Below, one piece after another: positions 57,568 through 64,000 of a DNA stretch of 64,000 nt (the first letter of the stretch is position 1; every line of letters starts with the position of its first letter). The DNA comes from Candidatus Thorarchaeota archaeon (GTDB taxonomy: Archaea; Asgardarchaeota; Thorarchaeia; Thorarchaeales; Thorarchaeaceae): the NCBI GenBank assembly GCA_020348985.1, contig CP070761.1, positions 1,317,647-1,381,646 on the forward strand, written 5' to 3'. A model generated the notes under the pieces. The model ran no database searches. It saw nothing but the letters and a program-made list of their open reading frames with translations, and was not told the origin of the DNA. The translations under genes and the position numbers were made by a program.

Positions 57568-58614
57568 TCATTCCAATGTCTTCAGATGCCGTTTGAGATC
57601 CGTAGCCGCCCTGTTCAACCACTCATTAGATTGGTCTGCACTGCCAGGATAATGTAGAGCTCCTGCTTGTGCCCAGACCATTTCTTGAGCGTAACGGGCA
57701 GCTATGAAGAGTTCAATATACTCTAGTTGAGACTCCGGAAACGCTTGAATCTCTTCATATCCTTCCAAGAGAGCCTTCTTCATCCTTGGACTTGTGTCTT
57801 TGAAGTCGCTAATGTAGTGAGCAAGAGGAACCGCAATATCGAAAGCCCAGTATCCGTACCCGCTGTCATCGAAGTCAATTGGTCTTGCACGTCCTTTGTG
57901 AAAGAGAACATTAGCGTCCAAGGCTATGTCTGCATGGATCAGTCCATAGACCTTGCGACCCTTCCCAATCTCGTCAATGAGATCCTGAATTCTCTCGATG
58001 ATTCTTACAAAGTCAGGTTGATGTTGCTTCGGAATCGTTTCTCGTACCTTTTGGGCAGGAGGATCGAAGCCAGCACCATCACCATAGAGACCTTCCCAGT
58101 CCCAATGACGGCGCGTGAACCGTCTAGGTGGTTTCCAAGTTTGAGCTTGTTTATGCATTGCTGCCAGGGTTCTACCTATTGCCTTGAAGTGTATGGGCGT
58201 TATGCCCTTGGTGATGTTCCTCCCATTAATCCATCGGAGAAGTGTACAGTTGCGTGGACGTAGGGAGGCGTTTTCTTCCTCTGTTGCTGTAACCCAGTGG
58301 CCGTCTAGATTCCGAATGGGCTGCGGCACCTCGATACCTTCAGAACTAAGTGCAGACAGCCACTCTAGCTCGGAAGTGATGTGTTCGAAACTCATGTAGC
58401 CAGGTTGATGAAGTCTCAGAGTGTATCGCCCTGGTACAAATGGTTCATCCGACTTTAGTGAGGTCGGGATATCAACACGATACAGTCCGTTTCCACTGTA
58501 ATTGATGAATTTGAGCTTTGCATCTTGAAAGCCATATGCATAAAGTGCACTCTTTGCTAACTTCCTTAATCTTCGTAGGAATTGAAGACGTGTTACTTGC
58601 TGATTTGCTGCCAT
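57568..58614 (-). CDS. Aminoglycoside-phosphotransferase/homoserine-kinase-II-like kinase
   Basis: A 348-residue protein-kinase-like fold enzyme. RYTLRLHQPGY in the N-lobe, then GLIHADIALDANVLF (the HxDxxxxN loop) and PIDFDDSGYGYWAFDIAVPLAHY (the metal-binding DxD region) are typical of the APH/ChoK family. The substrate could be an amino acid, sugar or choline-like alcohol; drug resistance should not be assumed. The start is the ATG at 58614 (MAANQQVTR). Confidence 0.88.
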   Translation of the reverse strand: MAANQQVTRLQFLRRLRKLAKSALYAYGFQDAKLKFINYSGNGLYRVDIPTSLKSDEPFVPGRYTLRLHQPGYMSFEHITSELEWLSALSSEGIEVPQPIRNLDGHWVTATEEENASLRPRNCTLLRWINGRNITKGITPIHFKAIGRTLAAMHKQAQTWKPPRRFTRRHWDWEGLYGDGAGFDPPAQKVRETIPKQHQPDFVRIIERIQDLIDEIGKGRKVYGLIHADIALDANVLFHKGRARPIDFDDSGYGYWAFDIAVPLAHYISDFKDTSPRMKKALLEGYEEIQAFPESQLEYIELFIAARYAQEMVWAQAGALHYPGSADQSNEWLNRAATDLKRHLKTLE

Positions 58615-58904
58615 GTATGTCACCCTGAGATTGTGGTTTTGGCTACGACCCACTATGCGGGTTGGTCCTGGGAAAACGGAACTTCCTAAAGAAACAGCTC
58701 CAAAACCAAAGATTCACCCACATACAGGATCAGGTTTGCTGTTCTGCAATAGCATTAGAACCTCATCGTTCGTGGGCCTCGAGACGTCAAGTTCGCGATT
58801 GCAATATAACTTGGCTGTTCAACGCCATGAATTTGAAGCTAGGACTTCCTGTGTATCTGGTTGATGACACGTTGCATGGTTCGAAAAAGTAGATTAGTCA
58901 TAGA

Positions 58905-59852
58905 TTGAGAGCCCTTGTGGAATTAAAGATGAAAAACGACGGAAGTCCAAGTCGATTAGTCATCGACACTAATTCTACAGAGGATGACACTAAGGCCGTT
59001 CAGAAGGGATTGGTAGATTACAACAAGACGCATCCGGGCGGCGACCTGGACATTCCCACTCCTGATATTAGTCTAGTCTTGAAAGAAAAAGACAGCACAG
59101 TTGTTGGAGGGGTAATCACAAGCATGTTGACAGGTGTCATGCATCTCGAGGTCCTGTGGGTGGATGACAAACATCGACGGCAAGGTTACGGAAGGGATCT
59201 TGTGCTACGAGCTGAGGAAATCGGAAAAGCAAAGGGCTACAAGACCTCGCAAACGTGGACCTTTTCGTTTCAGGCGCCTGACTTCTACCAGAGCATTGGT
59301 TACGAGGTTTTGGGTGTCTTCGATGGATACGTTGACGGGATTACCGAGTATGTTCTCATGAAGAGACTGAAGAAAGACCACAAGACCAGTAGTGGAGACA
59401 GTAGTGTGCGAGGAAATGCTGGCTCTGATAGACTTGAGATTTTCGAGGATGCAACAGACGAGAGCATGAGAGTCGTTCGCAAGGGTCTTGGAGAATACTT
59501 CAGTGAGCACGTTGGTGAACTGCAGAAACAGAATCCTGAAGTCAAAATCAGGCTGGCCTTGAAGAATGACAAAGGACGGGTCCTTGGTGGCATTGCTGCT
59601 GCGACGGTTCTTGGAACAATGGCGATTGAGCATCTTTGGGTGGATGAGCGATATCGTGGTCAAGGTTACGGGAGAGATCTTCTCTTGGCGGCGGAGAGAA
59701 TAGCAAGGGAGAATGGCTGCATATCCGGGCAGACCTGGGTGTTGTCATTTCAAGCCCACGAGTTCTTTCGAAAACTTGGTTATGAGGAGTTTGGAGTCTC
59801 TGATGGATATCCCAATGGGATAAGAGAGTTCTATTTCATCAAGAAGTTCTAG
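58905..59852 (+). CDS. Tandem GNAT-family acetyltransferase
   Basis: A 315-residue protein made of two similar GNAT domains. Motif A occurs as HLEVLWVDDKHRRQGYGRDL (about 80-100) and IEHLWVDERYRGQGYGRDLL (about 245-265). Each domain ends with a similar block: FSFQAPDFYQSIGYEVLGVFDGY and LSFQAHEFFRKLGYEEFGVSDGY (split here). It is a clear internal duplication. Both copies keep the RxxGxG acetyl-CoA loop. The substrate is unknown. The start is TTG 58905 or ATG 58929. Confidence 0.88.
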   Translation: MRALVELKMKNDGSPSRLVIDTNSTEDDTKAVQKGLVDYNKTHPGGDLDIPTPDISLVLKEKDSTVVGGVITSMLTGVMHLEVLWVDDKHRRQGYGRDLVLRAEEIGKAKGYKTSQTWTFSFQAPDFYQSIGYEVLGVFDGYVDGITEYVLMKRLKKDHKTSSGDSSVRGNAGSDRLEIFEDATDESMRVVRKGLGEYFSEHVGELQKQNPEVKIRLALKNDKGRVLGGIAAATVLGTMAIEHLWVDERYRGQGYGRDLLLAAERIARENGCISGQTWVLSFQAHEFFRKLGYEEFGVSDGYPNGIREFYFIKKF

Positions 59853-59976
59853 ATTCGTCACGAATTACTATCCATTGGATGATGGCAGTCCCGGAATAGT
59901 TCATTGTTTGAACTATGATGTAGATTATGTCCAGTAGAGAACTAACATTTACCAAAGGGCAGGAGCGTGTGTCTGC

Positions 59977-60414
59977 GTGGCTACTGAGAAGAATTCCATG
60001 TCAATCCGGCTCAATTCAACAAAAGGCGCAGAAAGCCTTCATTGGTTGGACGAGGGTTTGGATGATGTGTCAGGTGGAAGTGCCCGTAGATTGCGTAGAA
60101 TTCAGTTGCTCACATTACCGTTTGCTCCATTCTTCGTAGCCATATCATTCGCATTGGGATTCGAGTTGGCACTTACGATTGTGATCTTTCTTACTGTGAT
60201 AAGTGTCGAATCCCTTGTCTTCCACCCTCAGGATTTGCATGAATGCGGCCCGAATTTGTGGACAGGAGAATCAGTAGACTGCTCGAGACGGCTCAGCTAT
60301 GCCGAAGAAAAGGGAGTTGAGCAATCCAAAGAAGACGTTCTTGTGACGGTTCCATATCTCTATGTGATACTATCCAGATTCAGACGGAGCGGCATGCGGG
60401 AGTCCAGAACTTGA
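59977..60414 (+). CDS. Hypothetical membrane protein, 145 aa
   Basis: A 145-residue protein with two adjacent hydrophobic segments (TLPFAPFFVAISFALGF and LALTIVIFLTVISVESLVF). A polar C-terminal part follows with two cysteines and a basic tail. GTG at 59977 or the ATG seven codons later starts it. No family is recognised. It is likely a small membrane protein, but could be spurious. Confidence 0.5.
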   Translation: MATEKNSMSIRLNSTKGAESLHWLDEGLDDVSGGSARRLRRIQLLTLPFAPFFVAISFALGFELALTIVIFLTVISVESLVFHPQDLHECGPNLWTGESVDCSRRLSYAEEKGVEQSKEDVLVTVPYLYVILSRFRRSGMRESRT

Positions 60415-60501
60415 CATGAACGAGATTTGGAATGAATTGAGATTACAGGTCAGATGGGATTCGATTTCTTCACTTCTGATTGGTATGTGATTGTGTGTCC
60501 C

Positions 60502-60918
60502 CTAAGGAGTACTTTCGAGGCTATCAGGTGAAGGATAAATCTTGCTAACAATTCTCCACTGCTCGTCTACTTTTAGCATATGATAGAAATCAACATACTT
60601 CTCTTTTGTAACGCCTCCATCACCAAACCACAAATCGACTATGACGGAAGCTGCATTGCCTATAATCTTGATTGACCGTATCTCAAACCTACCCCATTCA
60701 TCAACAGGATTCTTGCCCGCCTTGATCATCTCTTCCCGCATTTCTTTCCAATGATCCCTCGCAACCCAGCTAAGTCCACCAGTTCCAACACCAATGCTCA
60801 TTCCATCTTCATAGAATACTTCGCTTATCTTATCATAATCCAGAGTTCGCAGTCCGTCAACGAATATTCTGAGAACCCGCTCAATGTTCTCTTCATCTCT
60901 TGTCATGATGGAAACCAC
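60502..60918 (-). CDS. NTF2-like (lumazine-binding/SnoaL-type) protein
   Basis: A 138-residue single cone-shaped alpha/beta fold. ENIERVLRIFVDGLRTLDYDKISEVFYEDG at the N-terminus, then VDLWFG and FYHMLKVDEQWRIVSKIYPS at the end, is the pattern of NTF2-like putative lumazine-binding proteins (PF12893). It may bind a small ligand or act as an isomerase; no catalytic residue can be named. It stands alone. Confidence 0.82.
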   Translation of the reverse strand: MVSIMTRDEENIERVLRIFVDGLRTLDYDKISEVFYEDGMSIGVGTGGLSWVARDHWKEMREEMIKAGKNPVDEWGRFEIRSIKIIGNAASVIVDLWFGDGGVTKEKYVDFYHMLKVDEQWRIVSKIYPSPDSLESTP

Positions 60919-61115
60919 GTGAGAGTAACGCCTTCTGTGATAAGTTCTCAGTGGTCAGAGCAAGTAAGTCAGTATGATTATGAAGGAATGTAAGGCGGGC
61001 TGGATAGTGGGCTATGTGTGATTAGAGATATGCGACAGCATTCAGGCTTCGTTGCGATTGCTCTATTTGATGATGAGATTTATCTGTGGGAGTTTGATTA
61101 ATCGTTGGACGCTGT

Positions 61116-62099
61116 GTGAGCCAAATGATAAAGACAGAAGTAACAGAGATGCTGGGATGCAAGTATCCGATTATCGCAGGAACCATGGCAAGAATTTCTA
61201 ATCCTGAGTTTATTGCAGTCGCTAGTAATGCTGGCGCCTGTGCCGTACTAGCCAGTGCAAATTACGGATCGCCTGATGAACTACGTGATGCAATCCAAAA
61301 GACACAGTCCCTTACGAATCAGCCATTTGCTGTAAACATCAACCTGTTCCCTGCTTTGATGCCTCAAGACAAGCTAGAAGACTATGTGGATGCTACACTA
61401 GCTGAGGGCGTGAAGATCATTGAAACAAGTGGTCACAAAGCTCCAGAGGATTTGGTTCCCAAATTCAGGGATGGAGGCGCCATATGGATTCACAAATGTG
61501 CAGGAGTAAGATATGCGAAGAAGGGGGCGTCTCTGGGTGCTGACATAGTAACGGTTGTTGGATATGAGAATGGTGGAGCGACCGGGGTTTTAGACATTGG
61601 GACTATGGTTATGACTCCTTCAGTAGTTGATGCCCTTGATATTCCGGTAATTGCTGGAGGCGGAATATCTGATGGTAGAGGCATTGCTGCAGTCTTGGCA
61701 CTAGGTGCAGAAGGTGTGATAATCGGTACAAGACTGATGGCTACAAAAGAGTGTCCCATTCATGACAATCTGAAACAAGCTTTCGTTGAAGCAGCGGAAA
61801 CTGATACATGTCTAGCTCTGCGTTCTATTCAAAATACACACAGAATATGGAACAACAAGGCAGCGCAGCAAGTGCTCGAGTTAGAGGCTCAGGGAGCATC
61901 CCTGTGGACTCTCGTTGACGCTGCCTCTGGAGAAAAAGCAGAAGAAATGTACAGGGAAGGAGATATTGACCTCGGGATTGTAGCTTGTGGTCAAGGTGTA
62001 GGCTTGATTAATGACATTCCATCAGTTAAGGAGCTGCTGGATAGAATGATGGTTGAGGCAGAGGAGGTAATCTCCAAACTAAATATAATAGCCAACTAA
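61116..62099 (+). CDS. Nitronate monooxygenase/NPD-like flavoprotein
   Basis: A 327-residue TIM-barrel FMN protein. PIIAGTMARISNPEFIAVASNAG, VNINLF, and PVIAGGGISDGRGIAAVLALGAEGVIIGTRL (split here) match the NMO/2-nitropropane dioxygenase family. The usual EAGGHxG loop reads ENGGATG (151-157), lacking the active-site His, so nitronate oxidation is doubtful. An enoyl-ACP reductase-like or quinone reductase role is possible. The start is GTG at 61116. It is not in an operon. Confidence 0.9.
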   Translation: MSQMIKTEVTEMLGCKYPIIAGTMARISNPEFIAVASNAGACAVLASANYGSPDELRDAIQKTQSLTNQPFAVNINLFPALMPQDKLEDYVDATLAEGVKIIETSGHKAPEDLVPKFRDGGAIWIHKCAGVRYAKKGASLGADIVTVVGYENGGATGVLDIGTMVMTPSVVDALDIPVIAGGGISDGRGIAAVLALGAEGVIIGTRLMATKECPIHDNLKQAFVEAAETDTCLALRSIQNTHRIWNNKAAQQVLELEAQGASLWTLVDAASGEKAEEMYREGDIDLGIVACGQGVGLINDIPSVKELLDRMMVEAEEVISKLNIIAN

Positions 62100-62257
62100 T
62101 TTCGTGTTTTCCATCAAGCTCGGATATCGAGAGAGCTAAGAGACAGATGACGGGCCAGGTAGGATTGGGACCTATGAACTACTTTGTGGTTTAGCTTGAC
62201 ATGAAAAGGGATAAGAAGCATGCCAATTAGTCTAAAGCCATAATTGGCGGGCTGAAC

Positions 62258-62980
62258 TTGGACTGGAAGCTGATTGCTCAGAGACTAGCAGCGTTGGTAT
62301 CATCATTCATAGTCTATTTGCCGATAGTTGCAGGAATACTGACACCAATGATTTGGGTACTTGCTGCATGGTACGTTTCTTGGTACGTCTTCCTCTGGAT
62401 ATTCCCTTTCAGTGAGATTTGGGGGGGCTTTTGGTGGCCATTCCAAAGTCCAGTTTTTGGCCTCATGTTGTGGCTCGTAGAGGCCCTAATCCTTGCGATT
62501 GGCCTGATGCTGTTTCTCTTTGCCTTGAAGGAAATAGTCGAAGCAAGACGTCGAGGAATGGGCATTGTTACTTCGGGCTTGTACAAGTACGTACGGCATC
62601 CTCAGCATCTAGGAATCATGTTGATGCTCCTGCCTTTGGCCCTGACCAACGTTTTTCAGCCCGCACAGTGGTGGGGTGGCATAAGACCTGGAGACCTTCT
62701 CTCTTGGTCATTCGTAGCTTTCCTTCTCATCATTATAGCAGATCTTGAAGAGACACGGCTATTAGCTCTCTTTGGTCAGGATTACGAAGACTATGCACAA
62801 AGAACACCATTCATACTGCCGAAAGTTAATCTGTTATCCTTCATTCAGAGTAGTTCTTTATCGAGAGGAAAACCTCTGAGGTATATCTTGGCATTTGTGA
62901 TATTTTGGATCTTGGCTTCTCTAATGCTCTTTGGATTTACTCTCGTTGAGCTTGCATATCCCTTTGGAAGCAATCTATAG
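62258..62980 (+). CDS. PEMT/ICMT-like membrane methyltransferase
   Basis: A 240-residue protein with about six membrane helices. YKYVRHPQHLGIML (near 110) and ADLEETRLLALFGQDYEDY (near 165) are the paired motifs of the isoprenylcysteine carboxyl methyltransferase/phospholipid methyltransferase superfamily, which share a SAM and lipid site. In eukaryotes ICMT finishes CaaX-protein prenylation. Here the substrate may be a lipid or an isoprenoid-linked molecule. The start is TTG at 62258. It is the last gene before the decayed tRNA. Confidence 0.82.
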   Translation: MDWKLIAQRLAALVSSFIVYLPIVAGILTPMIWVLAAWYVSWYVFLWIFPFSEIWGGFWWPFQSPVFGLMLWLVEALILAIGLMLFLFALKEIVEARRRGMGIVTSGLYKYVRHPQHLGIMLMLLPLALTNVFQPAQWWGGIRPGDLLSWSFVAFLLIIIADLEETRLLALFGQDYEDYAQRTPFILPKVNLLSFIQSSSLSRGKPLRYILAFVIFWILASLMLFGFTLVELAYPFGSNL

Positions 62981-63052
62981 CAGGTCCGTGCTCGGCCAAG
63001 GCTACTCGAGAAGCATGCCTTGGAGAATGCCAAAATCAGAGAACAGGTGTAA

Positions 63053-63155
63053 TGGCGGGCCGGGTGGGATCCGAACCTTCAACGATGATTGCCCTGTTGT
63101 TCTAATGGAATCGTTCAGCTGTCTTATATGGAAACATACCAAGCTGGGCACGGCT
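63053..63155 (-). pseudogene. Decayed tRNA gene
   Basis: On the minus strand the 3' end resembles a tRNA T-arm plus acceptor (GGTTCGGATCCC then ACCCGGCCCGCCA, about 63053-63078). A D-arm-like segment (GCCCAGCTTGGTATG) lies further 5' at about 63133-63147. The acceptor 5' strand that should pair is missing and the middle does not fold into a normal anticodon arm; only a 6-bp hairpin (AACGAT/ATCGTT) is present. It looks like a pseudogene, though a tRNA with a large odd intron cannot be fully excluded. Confidence 0.5.
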
Positions 63156-63169
63156 GGAGGAGAGATTAG

Positions 63170-64000
63170 ATGAAACATGATGCAGTTCTGGTGTGTGTCT
63201 TGCTGCTTGCAACTGCTTTGAATGGATGGATTGGACCTTTGTCAACACAGCAAGCTAATCCTGAATGTGTGAATCTAAATTCGCAATCCTATGTTGAGCA
63301 TGGGGCAATTCATATCACTTCTGACGCCGACTTTGAAAATCAGGCATGGCCGGGAAATGGAACTGAGGATAATCCGTATCGAATAGAGGGGCTCAACATC
63401 ACAACTGATTCGGTCTGTGTCAACATCACCGGAACGAATGCGTTCTTTGTCATTCAGGATTGTCTATTCGCTTCTAGTTCCAACGCCGACTACTCTGGGG
63501 TCCATCTGACCAATGTCAGTCACGGTACGGTCAAGGAATGCACAATCACAATGCTGGATTCAGGAATTTCCATCATTGACTCTGTGTCGATTGACATAAA
63601 GAGCAACACGATATTCGATGTCCAGAGTGCAATCTCCTCTTGGGGGCTGAATGCGTGCAATATCTCTCTTAATGAGATATACAATTGCACATGGGGTATC
63701 CAATCTTGGTTTGCAAATGACACTCTATTAACACATAACACAGTCTACGACTACAGGCTCTATGGGTTCATGGTGGGCGGACCAGGTTCAGATAACATTG
63801 TTGCATACAATGATATTCATTCCTCAAAAGACCAGTATTCTGAAGCAGCAATTTTGTACGACAGCCCGGCCTGGGTCATTGAGCACAATTCAATTCATGA
63901 TTGTTTCGAGGGGATTGAGATATGGTTCAGTGGATGGATGTCCGGGAAGATGATCATACGAGAGAACAGCTTCCAAATGGTGACAAACACTTTCGATATC
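63170..64000 (+). CDS. Right-handed beta-helix surface protein (partial, runs off window)
   Basis: At least 277 residues are visible, with the 3' end outside the window. A signal peptide (VLVCVLLLATALNGWIGPL) is followed by the domain seen in the protein at 32316: WPGNGTEDNPYRIEGLNIT aligns with WPGSGTRENPFVINNLEI there. PbH1-type repeats follow (GTVKECTITMLDSGISI, NTIFDVQSAISSW, NTVYDYRLYGFMV). It is a paralogue of the earlier surface protein. The ATG at 63170 follows AGGAGAGATTAG. Its start lies 15 bases from the decayed tRNA. Confidence 0.85.
   Translation, partial: MKHDAVLVCVLLLATALNGWIGPLSTQQANPECVNLNSQSYVEHGAIHITSDADFENQAWPGNGTEDNPYRIEGLNITTDSVCVNITGTNAFFVIQDCLFASSSNADYSGVHLTNVSHGTVKECTITMLDSGISIIDSVSIDIKSNTIFDVQSAISSWGLNACNISLNEIYNCTWGIQSWFANDTLLTHNTVYDYRLYGFMVGGPGSDNIVAYNDIHSSKDQYSEAAILYDSPAWVIEHNSIHDCFEGIEIWFSGWMSGKMIIRENSFQMVTNTFDI

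Noticed and set aside
57568..58614. Antibiotic resistance by an aminoglycoside phosphotransferase
   Set aside because: The fold is shared by many metabolic kinases; nothing here points to drug modification.
1..64000. CRISPR array or restriction/defence locus
   Set aside because: No regularly spaced short repeats, cas-like proteins or paired toxin-antitoxin genes were seen.

Overview
The window reads as a piece of an Asgard archaeal chromosome, most like Thorarchaeota. This is inferred from gene content, not from a phylogeny. Archaeal hallmarks are eS8, a HypA/HypE pair, Taw1, aTrm5, CTP-dependent riboflavin kinase, isopentenyl phosphate kinase, NadM, an archaeal/eukaryotic-type ProRS, TATA-box promoters and a tRNA gene with an intron after position 37. 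Asgard-like signals are three roadblock/LC7 proteins within 4 kb, a zinc-ribbon plus vWA protein laid out like the start of Sec23/24, a Vps29-like phosphoesterase, an EMC6-like membrane protein and a translin homologue. Genes are dense and lie on both strands. GTG and TTG starts are common, and several neighbours overlap by 1-9 bases.

Layout. 1-3.2 kb: short unassigned ORFs, a ClC channel/antiporter with CBS domains, and a small ABM-like protein. 3.3-7.2 kb: the roadblock/LC7 and Sec23/24-like neighbourhood. 7.4-12.3 kb: smc-scpA-scpB with overlapping stop/start codons. 12.3-15.6 kb: hypE, eS8, hypA, a lysine-rich HEAT-repeat protein and a zinc-ribbon protein. 15.6-18 kb: an unknown helical protein, then a methyltransferase and an HxlR regulator facing each other across a dyad-rich intergenic region. 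18-23.2 kb: a fumarate module of class I fumarase (two subunits) and a thiol:fumarate-reductase-like pair, with a possible 33-residue membrane peptide on the other strand. 23.3-30.8 kb: prepilin peptidase, EMC6-like protein, RqcH, two CBS proteins, dihydroorotase, AMMECR1 and NadC.

30.8-37.2 kb holds three tRNA genes (Glu, Met, intron-containing Asn) and a beta-helix surface-protein gene. That gene lies between an intact tRNA-Glu and an exact 40-bp copy of the tRNA-Glu 5' half; a fragment of the 3' half lies further left. 37.2-47 kb: small enzymes, Vps29-like protein, a MutS-family ATPase, a 2-hydroxyacid dehydrogenase, ProRS, NadM, RtcA and a Nog1-like GTPase. 47.1-53.6 kb: a proteasome beta-type subunit with Ala in place of the catalytic Thr1, a B12/radical-SAM protein, Taw1, translin, riboflavin kinase, Pcm, DUF371 and Trm5. 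53.6-63 kb: isopentenyl phosphate kinase beside a dolichol-kinase-like membrane protein, several single enzymes and an ICMT-like methyltransferase. The window ends inside a second beta-helix protein gene that sits beside a decayed tRNA.

Together these describe chromosome maintenance (SMC-ScpAB), translation and tRNA modification, protein quality control (RqcH, proteasome), NAD and flavin synthesis, [NiFe]-hydrogenase maturation, fumarate/succinate redox chemistry and a set of small-GTPase or membrane-related proteins. The two best candidates for something undescribed are the inactive-looking proteasome subunit and the link between beta-helix surface-protein genes and tRNA-derived repeats.
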